In this document: positions 1-7,886 of the stretch, one piece after another
Layout: the number at the start of each line of letters is the position of its first letter
How positions within the stretch are numbered: the first letter of the stretch is position 1
Origin: Streptomyces rubrogriseus
GTDB taxonomy: Bacteria > Actinomycetota > Actinomycetes > Streptomycetales > Streptomycetaceae
DNA: 64,000 nucleotides
Assembly (NCBI RefSeq): GCF_027947575.1
Contig: NZ_CP116256.1
Coordinates: forward strand, 1,550,001 to 1,614,000
Direction of reading: 5' to 3'
Program-made: the position numbers and the translations under genes
The notes under the pieces: model-generated
Database searches by the model: none
The model's input: the letters and a program-made list of their open reading frames with translations, nothing else
What the model was told of the DNA's origin: nothing

Positions 1-119
1 CGGCCCGGCTCGGCGAACCGGCCGAGTACGCCGCGCTGGTCGCGCACATCATTGCCAACCCGATGCTGAACGGTGAGGTGATACGCCTCGACGGGAGCAT
101 CCGGATGACGCCCCGGTGA
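1..119 (+). CDS. SDR-family dehydrogenase, C-terminal fragment
   Basis: Only the last 38 codons are inside the window; the reading frame begins at base 3 and stops at the TGA ending at 119. The tail reads [13 protein letters not shown], then [13 protein letters not shown], and ends near RMTPR. This is the conserved C-terminal end of short-chain dehydrogenases of the HSD17B10 / 3-hydroxyacyl-CoA dehydrogenase type 2 group, in which the 'NGEVIRLDG' strand precedes the terminus. The catalytic Tyr-Lys pair and the Rossmann fold lie upstream of the window. It is followed 42 bases later by an F420-type oxidoreductase and an acyl-CoA dehydrogenase on the same strand, so a role in acyl-CoA or lipid oxidation is inferred. 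Confidence 0.8.
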   Translation, partial: ARLGEPAEYAALVAHIIANPMLNGEVIRLDGSIRMTPR

Positions 120-161
120 GGGGCGCGCGGCCCGTCCAGGGGCCGGGAAGGAAGAGTACGG

Positions 162-1211
162 ATGCGCATCGGTATGCAGTTGGACCACCGAGGGGGCTTC
201 CTGGAGGCCGCGGCCGAGCTGCGTGACCTCGAACGGGCCGGGCTCGCCTGCGTCCTGGTCTCCGAGCTGTACAGCTTCGACGCCGTCAGCCAGCTCGGCT
301 ACCTCGCCGCCGTCACCGACCGGCTGGAGATCTGCTCGGGCATCCTGCAGATCTACTCCCGGACGCCGACGCTGACCGCGATGACCGCGGCCGGACTCGA
401 CCACGTCTCCGGCGGCCGGTTCACCCTCGGCATCGGGGCTTCCGGCCCCCAGGTGGTCGAGGGCTTCCACGGCGTCCCCTACGACGCACCCCTGGGCCGT
501 ACCCGGGAGGTGGTCGAGATCTGCCGCAAGGTCTGGCGCCGGGAGACCCTGGTCCACGAGGGAAGGCACTATCACGTCCCGCTCGGACCGGGGGAGGGGA
601 CCGGGCTGGGGAAGCCGCTGAAGCTGCTCAACCGGCCGGTGCGCGAGCGCATCCCGGTGGTGATCGCCGCGATGGGACCGAAGAACGTCGCGCTGGCGGC
701 CGAGGTCGCCGAGGCCTGGCAGCCGATCTTCTTCCTGCCCGAGCGCGCCGCCGACGTCTTCGGCCCGGCCCTCGAGAAGGGTCTGGCCGAGCGGGACCCC
801 GCCTGCGGCGACCTGCGGGTGCAGGTCGACGTCCCGGCCTGCATCGGAGCGGACGTGGCCGACGCGCTCGACGCCGCGCGGCTGCGGCTGGCCCACTACG
901 TCGGCGGCATGGGCGCACGGGGTCACAACTTCTACTTCGACCTGGCCTGCCGGTACGGCTACGCCGCCGAGGCGGCCCGGATCCAGGACCTCTACCTGGA
1001 CGGCCGCCGACGCGACGCCGCCGCCGCCGTGCCGGAGGAACTGGTGCGGGGCGTGTCGCTGATCGGCTCGCCCGCCGAGTGCGCGGAGCGCGTCGCGGCG
1101 TTCGCCGCCACCGGGGTCACCACGCTCTCGCTCAGTCCGGTGGGACGTGCCGCCACGAGTCGTGAGGAACGGCTGCGGCTGGTCGAACAGGCCGTCGCGC
1201 TGACCGCCTGA
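162..1211 (+). CDS. LLM-class F420-dependent oxidoreductase
   Basis: The 349-residue protein has the TIM-barrel layout of the luciferase-like monooxygenase superfamily: MRIGMQLDH at the start, a 'GRFTLGIGASGPQV' strand-loop near residue 86 that lines the cofactor phosphate site, and 'IPVVIAAMGPKN' in the middle. Actinobacterial members of this length usually use F420 rather than FMN, and it resembles the TIGR03857 subgroup; substrate unknown. The ATG at 162 follows a GGAAG Shine-Dalgarno. It sits between an SDR and an acyl-CoA dehydrogenase gene in the same direction, with 17-20 bases to the latter, so the three are probably one operon acting on an acyl or isoprenoid-like substrate. The function assignment beyond family is inference. 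Confidence 0.85.
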   Translation: MRIGMQLDHRGGFLEAAAELRDLERAGLACVLVSELYSFDAVSQLGYLAAVTDRLEICSGILQIYSRTPTLTAMTAAGLDHVSGGRFTLGIGASGPQVVEGFHGVPYDAPLGRTREVVEICRKVWRRETLVHEGRHYHVPLGPGEGTGLGKPLKLLNRPVRERIPVVIAAMGPKNVALAAEVAEAWQPIFFLPERAADVFGPALEKGLAERDPACGDLRVQVDVPACIGADVADALDAARLRLAHYVGGMGARGHNFYFDLACRYGYAAEAARIQDLYLDGRRRDAAAAVPEELVRGVSLIGSPAECAERVAAFAATGVTTLSLSPVGRAATSREERLRLVEQAVALTA

Positions 1212-1231
1212 AGCGGGATCGGGAGACGTTG

Positions 1232-2380
1232 ATGGACCGGAACCTGTTCACCGAGGACCACGAGATGTACCGCAAGACGGTCCGCGCCTTCCTCACCAGG
1301 GAGGTGGCGCCGGACTACGAGCAGTGGGAGGAACGGGGACTCGTCCCCCGCGAGGTGTGGCGGACGGCCGGCCGGCAAGGAGTCATCGGGCTCTGCGTGC
1401 CGGAGCGTCTCGGCGGGGGCGGGGAACCCGACTACCGCTACCGCGTCGTCGTCGCGGAGGAGACGGCCGCCGCCGGAGCCGGCTCGCTCAGCGCGGGCAT
1501 GGGCGTACAGGACGACATCGTCATCCCCTACCTGCTGGAACTGGGCACCCCCGACCAGCGCGAACGATGGCTGCCGGGCCTGGCGTCCGGCGAGCTGATC
1601 GGCGCCATCGCCATGACCGAGCCGGAGGCCGGCAGCGACCTGCGCGGCATCCGCACCCGTGCGGTGCGGGACGGGGGAGCGTGGGTGCTGAGCGGTCGGA
1701 AGACGTTCATCAGCAACGGCATCCACGCCGACACGGTGATCGTGGCGGCCCGTACCGATCCCGGCGGGGGCAGCGGGGGCTTCAGCCTGTTCGTCGTCGA
1801 GCGCGACGACCCCGGCTTCCGGCGGGGGCGCAGGCTCGCCAAGATCGGCCTGCGGGCGCAGGACACGGCCGAGCTGTTCTTCGACGACGTCCGGCTGCCC
1901 GAGGACCGCCTGCTGGGCACCGCCGGGCGCGGGCTCGCCCAGCTCAAGGAGCGGCTGCCCCTGGAGCGGCTGTCGGTCGCGGTGCAGGCCGTCGCCTCGG
2001 CCACCGCCGTCCTCCGGGCCACGACGCGGCACTGCTTCGAGCGGCGTGCCTTCGGACGGCCGATCGGCGACTTCCAGCACACCCGCTTCCTCCTTGCCGA
2101 GCTGGCCACGGAACTCGACGTCACCCAGGCCTACCTCGACGCCGCCGTACTCGCCCACAACGCCGGCACCCTGTCGGCGGTGGACGCGGCCAAGGCCAAG
2201 TGGTGGACGACGGAACTGCACCAGCGGGTCGCCGACCGCTGTCTGCAACTGCACGGCGGCATGGGCTACATGGCCGAGCACCCGGTGGCCAGGGCCTTCG
2301 TCGATGCCCGGGTGCAGACCATCTACGCCGGTACCACCGAGATCATGAAGGAGATCATCGGCCGGGATCTCGCCCCGTGA
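1232..2380 (+). CDS. Acyl-CoA dehydrogenase
   Basis: This 382-residue protein is full length for an FAD-dependent acyl-CoA dehydrogenase, which forms 2-enoyl-CoA and passes electrons to ETF. The flavin/substrate signature 'AMTEPEAGSDL' is near residue 127, 'RRAFGRPIGDFQ' lies on the C-terminal helical domain, and 'LHGGMGYM' precedes the final motif 'IYAGTTEIMKEIIGR'. In MCAD-type enzymes the base is the Glu just before the Gly of this motif; here that residue is Ala, as in a common actinobacterial subgroup, so the catalytic base is probably placed elsewhere. I chose the ATG at 1232 over the TTG one codon upstream because it follows GGGAG. It is convergent with the LAL regulator, 31 bases away. 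Confidence 0.9.
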   Translation: MDRNLFTEDHEMYRKTVRAFLTREVAPDYEQWEERGLVPREVWRTAGRQGVIGLCVPERLGGGGEPDYRYRVVVAEETAAAGAGSLSAGMGVQDDIVIPYLLELGTPDQRERWLPGLASGELIGAIAMTEPEAGSDLRGIRTRAVRDGGAWVLSGRKTFISNGIHADTVIVAARTDPGGGSGGFSLFVVERDDPGFRRGRRLAKIGLRAQDTAELFFDDVRLPEDRLLGTAGRGLAQLKERLPLERLSVAVQAVASATAVLRATTRHCFERRAFGRPIGDFQHTRFLLAELATELDVTQAYLDAAVLAHNAGTLSAVDAAKAKWWTTELHQRVADRCLQLHGGMGYMAEHPVARAFVDARVQTIYAGTTEIMKEIIGRDLAP

Positions 2381-2411
2381 CGGGCGCGGTCCCGGCCGAC
2401 GGACCGCGGAC

Positions 2412-5240
2412 TCAGCTCGCGTGGGTCTGCAGACCCTGGACCTCGGCCGGTTCGCCGGCCCCCATCTGGTCGATCACGAGCGGCTGGAGCGCCAGGTCGA
2501 CCCGCCGGGTGACATTGAGCTTGCGGTAGATGCGCGTCAGGTGCTGCTCGACCGTGCTGACCGTGACGTACAGCTTCCTGGAGATCTGGCGATTGCTCAT
2601 GCCGTGTGCGGCGAGCACGGCGACGCGCTGCTCGGCCCTGCTGAGCAGCCCGGGGGCGGCGGGCTGTCGCTCCGTCAGGACGGGGACCGGCTCGGTGCCC
2701 GGGGCCGAGGCCGGTGCGACGGGCGCCCGGCTCGTGCCCAGCCGCCGCACGTTGCCCCTGGCCGCCAGCTTCCCGGCCCGTTCCAGGGCCGCGCCGGCGG
2801 CGACGTTCTGGTCCGCCCGCCGCAGTGTGTGGCCGAGGTCGGCCAGGGCGTGCGCCAGGTCCAGGGTCTCCTCGCCCCGCTCCAGGAGCAGCACCGCCTC
2901 GTTGAGCCGCGCGATCGCGGCCGCCGGGTCGTCCTCGACCGCCGCCAGCAGCCGCAGCGCTGCGGCGCGTGCCCGGCGGTCGCCGGGTGCGCACTGTTCG
3001 AGCTGTGCCCTGGCGTACCGGGTGGCCGCCGGGACGCGGCCGAGCGCCAGGCAGCTCCAGGCCGCGTCGGTCTGCCAGGTGTTGAGTCCGGGCATGCGGA
3101 CACCCCACTGCCGGGTCAGGTCACCGACGGCCCGGAAGTCGTCGAGAGCCGCCTCGTAGCGCCCCGAGGCGTGGTGGTAGAGGCCGCGGGCGTGCCGGTA
3201 CATCAGCCCCACAGGCGTCTGGAACATGGCTTCGGGCACCGAGATCTGCAGGCACGCCCCGGCCTCCCGCAGCCGGTCAAGGCTGGTGTACGCCCGGATC
3301 AGCACGCTGAGCGGCAATCCGACGGCCACCCCCCAGCCCCGCTCCGACAAGGATGTCAAAGCGATCCGAGCATACTGGGCGGCACTGGCCGGATCCCCCA
3401 GCTGGAGTGTCACCGAGGCCTCCATCCCGCGCAGGAACGCCGCCCAACTGGTGGCGCCCTGGGCGTCGGCCTCCTCCCGCAGCTCCTTGGCCCAGCGCCT
3501 GGCGGGCGCGAGGCGGCCGTTGACCAGCAGGACCATCAGGGCGAGTACGACCAGCCCGATACTGCTCTCCCGCAGGGGGTGGTCGTGCAGGCACTTCTCG
3601 GCGGACACCGCTGCCTGCTCGCTGGGGGGCTCGCGCAGCAACTGGCACATGCGCAGGCAGTCCTCCATCAGCGGGCCGGGAGCCTCGTCCGTCGTCTCGG
3701 TGCCCGCCGTCTCGAAGGCGGCGGACTCCGTCGGGTACAGGCCGCTCAGGAAGATGCGCAGGGCCAGCATCGGGTTCGCGAGCGCCTGACGCGAGGGTTT
3801 GGTGCGACGGACCGTCGCGTGCCACAGCGCCAGGGCTGCGCCCGGCTCACCGCCCCACAGCAGCAGGCCGACCGGGTTCAGACAGTCCTCGAAGGCCAGG
3901 TGGCCGTCCTTCGCGGCCCGGCGCAGCGCGGGCAGCCGCCGCAGGGCGGTCTCCGGGTCGAGGCGCCACTCGACCCGCGCCAGCAGGGAGGTCGTGGTGG
4001 TCATCTGGTCCTCTTGGGCGTCCAGTTGGTACGCCCGCCGCAGGAAGGCCAGTGCGTCGGAGACCTTGCCCTCGGACAGCGCCTGCTTGGCCCCTTCGTG
4101 CAGCAGGGGCACCGCGGCCGGCTCGTCCGCCTCCACCGCCACCACCTGCTCGGCGATGGTGGCGGCATCCGCCCCGTTGGCGTAGAGCAGGCGCCCGGCC
4201 AGCCAGTGCAGTTCGTCGAGCTGATCGCGGGGCACGTCCCCGAGTACGGCAAGCCGCGCCTCCGGATGCCGGAAGCCGCCCTTGGTGACGACACCGGTCT
4301 GCTCCAGCGCTCCCCAGGCGCGCTGGGCGGTCTCCGTGCTGATGCCGATGAGCTTGGCGACCATGTGGACGTCCGTGTCCGGACCCAGCACCGCCAGGGC
4401 GCGTGCGGCGTCGAGCACCGTCTGCTCGCTGCGGTGCAGGCAGCTCAGCAGGGCGTGACTGTAGGCCATCCCGGCCACGGGTTCCCGGGTCTCCCCGGAC
4501 CGGTCGCCGTCACCGCCCCGCATGTCGTCCAGCAGGGCCCGCAGCATCAGGGGATTGCCGCCGCTGACCCCGTGCCAGCGCGGCGCCGCCTCGCGTGCCT
4601 GGGTGGGTCCGAGGTGTTCACGCAGCAGAGCGGCGACGCCCTTCTGGGTGAGCGGCCCCAGGTTGACCCGGCTGATGAACTCGACCGGGAACTCGGCCTG
4701 GAACAGCCGGGCTGCGGTGCTCACACGGGGGGCCTCGGTGAGGATGAGGAAGGCCGGCACCCGTTGCAGGCGTCTGAGTAGGAGGGCGAGGCAGTGCAGG
4801 GAGTACATGTCCGCGTAGTGGACGTCGTCGACGGTGATGAGCAGCGGACGCCGATCCTCCTCCAGGGCGTCGAGCAGAGTGGCACAGACACTGTGGAGCA
4901 GGTAGATCGCGTCCGGATGCGCGGTGTGGGAATCCGGGGCGGGACAGGCGGCGAGCGCGCGTAACAGCTCGTCCACTCGTTCGGTGACGGTGCCGGGCAG
5001 GGCCGCGGCACGCACGAGCTGCCGTAAGGCGGCGGTGGGCATGTGTTGCTCGGCCCTGGAGGCGACGGCTCCCAGATGCACCCTGTCGCCCGCGGTTCGC
5101 TCGGCGAAGGCGCGGAGCAGTTCGGTTTTCCCGCTGCCCACGGGACCGTTGACGATGACGACCTGACGCTTTCCGGTCAAGACTCTGGAAAATTTACGAC
5201 GCAGTTCTGTGAGTTGACGCTCGCGCTCGTACAATGCCAT
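2412..5240 (-). CDS. LAL-type LuxR-family ATPase transcriptional regulator with two TTA codons
   Basis: The 942-residue protein has the large ATP-binding LuxR (LAL) architecture: an N-terminal STAND-like ATPase with Walker A GPVGSGKTE (residues 32-40) and Walker B-like LLITVDDVHYAD, a long helical TPR-like middle, and a C-terminal LuxR helix-turn-helix (LSRAEQRVAVLAAHGMSNRQ onward, about residues 860-920). I start it at the ATG ending at 5240, which has a GGGG Shine-Dalgarno and gives MALYERERQ at the expected ATPase start; the frame is open further upstream but without a better start. Leu72 and Leu93 are TTA codons (plus-strand bases 5025-5027 and 4962-4964), so translation should depend on the bldA tRNA. 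LAL proteins are often pathway-specific activators. The nearby ABM protein and oxidoreductase genes are candidate targets (inference). Confidence 0.92.
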   Translation of the reverse strand: MALYERERQLTELRRKFSRVLTGKRQVVIVNGPVGSGKTELLRAFAERTAGDRVHLGAVASRAEQHMPTAALRQLVRAAALPGTVTERVDELLRALAACPAPDSHTAHPDAIYLLHSVCATLLDALEEDRRPLLITVDDVHYADMYSLHCLALLLRRLQRVPAFLILTEAPRVSTAARLFQAEFPVEFISRVNLGPLTQKGVAALLREHLGPTQAREAAPRWHGVSGGNPLMLRALLDDMRGGDGDRSGETREPVAGMAYSHALLSCLHRSEQTVLDAARALAVLGPDTDVHMVAKLIGISTETAQRAWGALEQTGVVTKGGFRHPEARLAVLGDVPRDQLDELHWLAGRLLYANGADAATIAEQVVAVEADEPAAVPLLHEGAKQALSEGKVSDALAFLRRAYQLDAQEDQMTTTTSLLARVEWRLDPETALRRLPALRRAAKDGHLAFEDCLNPVGLLLWGGEPGAALALWHATVRRTKPSRQALANPMLALRIFLSGLYPTESAAFETAGTETTDEAPGPLMEDCLRMCQLLREPPSEQAAVSAEKCLHDHPLRESSIGLVVLALMVLLVNGRLAPARRWAKELREEADAQGATSWAAFLRGMEASVTLQLGDPASAAQYARIALTSLSERGWGVAVGLPLSVLIRAYTSLDRLREAGACLQISVPEAMFQTPVGLMYRHARGLYHHASGRYEAALDDFRAVGDLTRQWGVRMPGLNTWQTDAAWSCLALGRVPAATRYARAQLEQCAPGDRRARAAALRLLAAVEDDPAAAIARLNEAVLLLERGEETLDLAHALADLGHTLRRADQNVAAGAALERAGKLAARGNVRRLGTSRAPVAPASAPGTEPVPVLTERQPAAPGLLSRAEQRVAVLAAHGMSNRQISRKLYVTVSTVEQHLTRIYRKLNVTRRVDLALQPLVIDQMGAGEPAEVQGLQTHAS

Positions 5241-5599
5241 GAACAAAATCCCCCATATGGCGATGTGCGCTGCCAGTCCTGCTGCACCGTTTGCCGGAGA
5301 GGGCCACCGGTGCCGCGCAACTCTTGCGGATCCCTGTCTCTGTGTGTGATTCAAGTTGCGACAGTTCGACTCTAGCACAGAAGTACGACAATTGATGATC
5401 GATAACTTGCGGTGCGCGTGTTATCGTTTTCTATTCTGTGAAAAATAAGTGGCGCTTCGAATCGTCCCCGGTATCCTGCATATCCGCGGTAATGCGGAAT
5501 GCATCCTTCCGGAATGCGGGTTCGAAATGCAGAACGCTCGGCCGGGGGTGGCCGAGCGTTCTGTGTCTCCCGTGTGTCCTGCGTGTGCCGGTGCGCGCC
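5241..5599. other. Intergenic region with AT-rich promoter-like stretch
   Basis: No convincing gene. The stretch at about 5375-5475 is distinctly AT-richer than its surroundings and lies directly upstream of the LAL regulator on the minus strand, so it probably holds that gene's promoter. A strong stem-loop at 5530-5563 closes the upstream minus-strand gene. Short open frames here lack ribosome sites. Confidence 0.5.
5530..5563 (-). terminator. Perfect 14-bp stem-loop, probable terminator of the ABM gene
   Basis: The arm at 5530-5543 (CAGAACGCTCGGCC) is exactly complementary to 5550-5563, with a 6-base loop GGGGGT. It begins 37 bases beyond the stop of the minus-strand ABM gene. There is no T-run, as is common for Streptomyces terminators. 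Confidence 0.7.
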
Positions 5600-5902
5600 T
5601 CAGTTGGGGTAGTGCGCGAGCAGGCTGAAGAACGAGGAGTCCGGGGACGCGGCGAGGTGCGGGGTGAGCAGGTCGTTCCACTGCTGGAACAAGGGGGACG
5701 CGCGGAACCCGTCCGCCCCCTCGCGGTCCGTCGCCCAGGCCGTGATCAACAGATAGGTTCCCTTTTCGCTGGTTTCGCGAAGGAGGTCCACGAACTGGAA
5801 GCCGGGCGCCTTGGCGAGGACTTGCTGGGCTTCGGTAAATACCTTCTCAAAACTCTCCTGCTGGTCCGGCTTGACAGAAAGAAGGGTGTGCTCGATAAGC
5901 AT
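5600..5902 (-). CDS. Antibiotic biosynthesis monooxygenase (ABM) domain protein
   Basis: This 100-residue single-domain protein has the dimeric alpha-beta barrel (ABM) pattern: MLIEHTLLSVKPDQQ strand, the helix 'FEKVFTEAQQVLAKAPGF', then 'GTYLLITAWATDREG' and 'ASPLFQQWNDLLTPHL'. ABM proteins include quinone-forming monooxygenases, haem-degrading enzymes and proteins of unknown role; nothing in the sequence picks among these. The ATG ending at 5902 follows AAAGGA at good spacing; the longer open frame upstream (to 6436) has no family similarity and is rejected. It is transcribed toward the LAL regulator gene, separated by a terminator-like stem-loop, so it may be regulated by it rather than co-transcribed. 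Confidence 0.8.
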   Translation of the reverse strand: MLIEHTLLSVKPDQQESFEKVFTEAQQVLAKAPGFQFVDLLRETSEKGTYLLITAWATDREGADGFRASPLFQQWNDLLTPHLAASPDSSFFSLLAHYPN

Positions 5903-6197
5903 CGCCAAGTCCTTTGCGCTAGGTTTGCGAAATGCGTTCCCCGGTGTCCGTGGGGAACGGCTCAATATCTCCCATGATGGCGGAAAGGGGTCTGTTGGCG
6001 GAAGAGGGCACATCGATGTAACCCTGTAACGTACGTGTCTCCGGCATCTATCGGCCTGGCTGGCCGGATCTTCTCGCTTGCGGAGTAGTCGCAGAGAATG
6101 TGAAGAAAGTCTGAGGGCGTGACGCGCCGGCGTCAGGTCTACTTGTTCGGACATGCCCCGTGCATCGTGATGACAATCACATCGACAATTCTCGCAT

Positions 6198-6228
6198 GGT
6201 GGGCACTTCCTCTCCGGAGGTGCCCACC
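6198..6228. other. 13-bp stem-loop with one G-U pair
   Basis: The arms at 6198-6210 and 6216-6228 pair over 13 bp around the loop TCTCC, with one G-U wobble. It is 206 bases before the DUF2617 start and 296 bases upstream of the ABM start. Neither side carries a T-run. On the minus strand the stem ends just before an ATG preceded by AGGAAG, followed after six codons by a stop, so a leader-peptide role is possible but weak. Confidence 0.4.
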
Positions 6229-6379
6229 GTGTGAGCGTCGTCACCCGAGTCGCGTGGTCGGCACCGGACTCGTGGGTGAAGCGCGCCTCGCCGCGCGCCC
6301 CTCGCGCGCGCATACAGGGATGAATCGCTCTTGTGAACACGAGCCCGGACCTGAACGAGGGCCGCGTTCCGGCCATCGC

Positions 6380-6393
6380 TGACACGTGTGTCA
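6380..6393. promoter_or_regulatory. TGACAC-GT-GTGTCA palindrome near -10 of the DUF2617 operon
   Basis: The two 6-base arms are exact inverted copies around GT, and the right arm overlaps the possible -10 hexamer TCATAC, 41 bases before the DUF2617 start. This is the expected place for a repressor operator. No regulator gene is adjacent. Confidence 0.35.
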
Positions 6394-6434
6394 TACTCGG
6401 CGCCGCTCGTAGCACTATCGGACCGGGGGGCCGC

Positions 6435-6953
6435 ATGCACGCCGTATCTCTGCAAGCTGCCTTCCTGGATACGGCCGCGGATCAGCTCTGCTTCTCCCTG
6501 GACCTGACCGAACTGCCGGCGCTCGCCGAACGTGAGGTGTCCGTGGGAGGGCTCGCCGTAAGACTGAGGCTGCTCGGCGCGTCCCATCAGGTCTTCGCGG
6601 GACCGGTGCGGGAGACCGTGGCGTGCCTGCCCGAGGCGGTCAGGGGACTGCCGACGACGCTCACCCGGCGGTCGGCCGGGTGGACGTACGACTTCAGCGC
6701 CGTCACGGCATGCCTGGGCCCCGCGGAGTTCAGCGCCCGGGTCGCGGACGCCCTGAGCCGCGCCGACGAGGCGGAGCACAGCCTGAGCGGGGTCTTCCCC
6801 GGGTCCCCGGAAGCGGTGACGGCGGTCGTCGTGGAGGCGTGCGGCGAGGGATCCAGTGGCGCAGACCGCCCGGCGCTGGCCTGGCGCACCTGGCACAGCT
6901 ACCCGCAGGACGGGCACATCGTATCGACGCACAGCCGGCTGGAGGCTCGATGA
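6435..6953 (+). CDS. DUF2617 family protein
   Basis: A 172-residue soluble protein beginning MHAVSLQAAFLDT and containing the DUF2617 features 'VRLRLLGASHQVF' and, near the end, 'LAWRTWHSYPQ'. No biochemical role is established for the family. I prefer the ATG at 6435, after a run of GGGGGG, over the in-frame ATG at 6333; the extra 34 residues there do not look like a folded domain and cover the putative promoter. Its stop overlaps the ATG of the DUF4247 lipoprotein gene (ATGA), showing translational coupling. It heads a four-gene operon ending in a membrane aminopropyltransferase. Conserved linkage suggests these proteins act together on a polyamine-like product (inference). Confidence 0.85.
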   Translation: MHAVSLQAAFLDTAADQLCFSLDLTELPALAEREVSVGGLAVRLRLLGASHQVFAGPVRETVACLPEAVRGLPTTLTRRSAGWTYDFSAVTACLGPAEFSARVADALSRADEAEHSLSGVFPGSPEAVTAVVVEACGEGSSGADRPALAWRTWHSYPQDGHIVSTHSRLEAR

Positions 6954-7345
6954 ACAGCGCCCGACTCTTGCGTGGGGCGGTGGCGGCCGTGCTGGTCACG
7001 GTCCTGCTCTCCGCCTGCTCCAGCGACGGGGAGGACGGCGTCCCGCGCGGCTGGATCGGCAAGACGTACTCCACCGGCGGGAGCGGGTGGCTCGACAAGG
7101 ACAGCTCGCCGTCCAAGGTCGCCGACGCGATCGATGACCACCGCGACGCCCTCGACCGGGCGTCCGGCGACGGCAAGGAGTTCCTGCGCTACGGCGACGA
7201 CATGGTGACCGTCTCGCCGTACCGGAACGGCAGCACGATCGAGATCGAGGACTACCGCAACGGCTACCGCCGGCACCACCAGCACCTCACCTACTGGCCC
7301 AACCCGAGCAGCTTCCGCGGCGGCGGCCCCGGCTCCGGCAAGTGA
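6950..7345 (+). CDS. DUF4247 lipoprotein
   Basis: The 131-residue product starts MNSARLLRGAVAAVLV and has a lipobox LLSAC with the lipid-acceptor Cys at residue 23, so it should be exported and anchored to the outer face of the membrane. The mature part contains 'WIGKTYSTGGSGWLD', 'LRYGDDMVTVSPY' and a His-rich 'YRRHHQHLTYW', the DUF4247 pattern. Function is unknown. The start overlaps the DUF2617 stop by ATGA, and a DUF350 membrane protein follows after 51 bases, so it is part of the same operon as the membrane aminopropyltransferase. Confidence 0.85.
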   Translation: MNSARLLRGAVAAVLVTVLLSACSSDGEDGVPRGWIGKTYSTGGSGWLDKDSSPSKVADAIDDHRDALDRASGDGKEFLRYGDDMVTVSPYRNGSTIEIEDYRNGYRRHHQHLTYWPNPSSFRGGGPGSGK

Positions 7346-7396
7346 CGCCCGGCGCCCCTTCCCGCACCTGACGACGCCCTCCAGAAAGGCAACGCA

Positions 7397-7837
7397 GTGA
7401 CCGAGATCTTCGAGTCGGCCGGGCAGGCCCTGCTCTACGGGGTCGTGGGCCTCGCCGTGATGGCCGTCGGCTTCGTCGCCCTCGACCTCGTCACGCCCGG
7501 CAAGCTCTTCCACGTGGTGTGGCGGGACCGCAACCGCGGCGCGGCCGTGCTCCTCGGCAGCCAGTCCGTCGCGGTCGGGCTGGTCATCATGTCGGCCATC
7601 CGGGCCAGCGAGTCCGAAGAGGGCCTCGGCTACGGCCTGTTCAGCACGCTGCTCTACGGTCTGGCCGGGGTGCTGGTGATGACGCTGGTCGGCATCGTCA
7701 TCGGCATGCTGACGCCGGGCCAGATGGGCGCGGTGGCCCTCGACGACGGCGACGACCGCCGCCCGCACCCCGCCGCCTGGGTCCAGGCCGGCATGTACCT
7801 GGGCACCGCCGCCATGGTCGGCGCGGCCCTCTCCTAG
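7397..7837 (+). CDS. DUF350 membrane protein
   Basis: A 146-residue integral membrane protein with about four hydrophobic segments: 'LYGVVGLAVMAVGFVALDL', 'AAVLLGSQSVAVGLVIMSA', 'LYGLAGVLVMTLVGIVIGM' and a C-terminal one. This is the DUF350 (YjfL-like) arrangement, with the typical 'DLVTPGKLF' after the first helix. The GTG at 7397 follows AGAAAGG. DUF350 proteins commonly occur beside membrane-embedded spermidine-synthase-like enzymes, as here, and may form a complex with them. That association is known from gene neighbourhoods only; no transport or catalytic activity is visible. Confidence 0.85.
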   Translation: MTEIFESAGQALLYGVVGLAVMAVGFVALDLVTPGKLFHVVWRDRNRGAAVLLGSQSVAVGLVIMSAIRASESEEGLGYGLFSTLLYGLAGVLVMTLVGIVIGMLTPGQMGAVALDDGDDRRPHPAAWVQAGMYLGTAAMVGAALS

Positions 7838-7886
7838 GACCACCACCTCCCAGGACCACCACGAGGACCACCGCGAGGCCACCCCC

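Larger units (their letters stand above)
5903..6434. other. Long divergent intergenic region with two hairpin or palindrome elements
   Basis: This 532-bp gap separates the minus-strand ABM gene from the plus-strand DUF2617 operon and must hold both promoters. I see a 13-bp stem-loop (6198-6228) and a 6+6 bp palindrome (6380-6393) overlapping a TCATAC -10-like hexamer upstream of DUF2617. Open frames here (including an N-terminal extension of the ABM frame) show no coding character. Confidence 0.45.

Noticed and set aside
1324..2529. A 401-codon plus-strand frame over the acyl-CoA dehydrogenase
   Set aside because: It is the +1 shadow of the dehydrogenase and is Arg/Gly/Pro-rich without motifs.
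5903..6436. N-terminal extension of the ABM protein to 278 residues
   Set aside because: The extra part lacks family similarity, crosses the promoter region, and the ATG at 5902 has an AAAGGA site and gives the normal ABM length.
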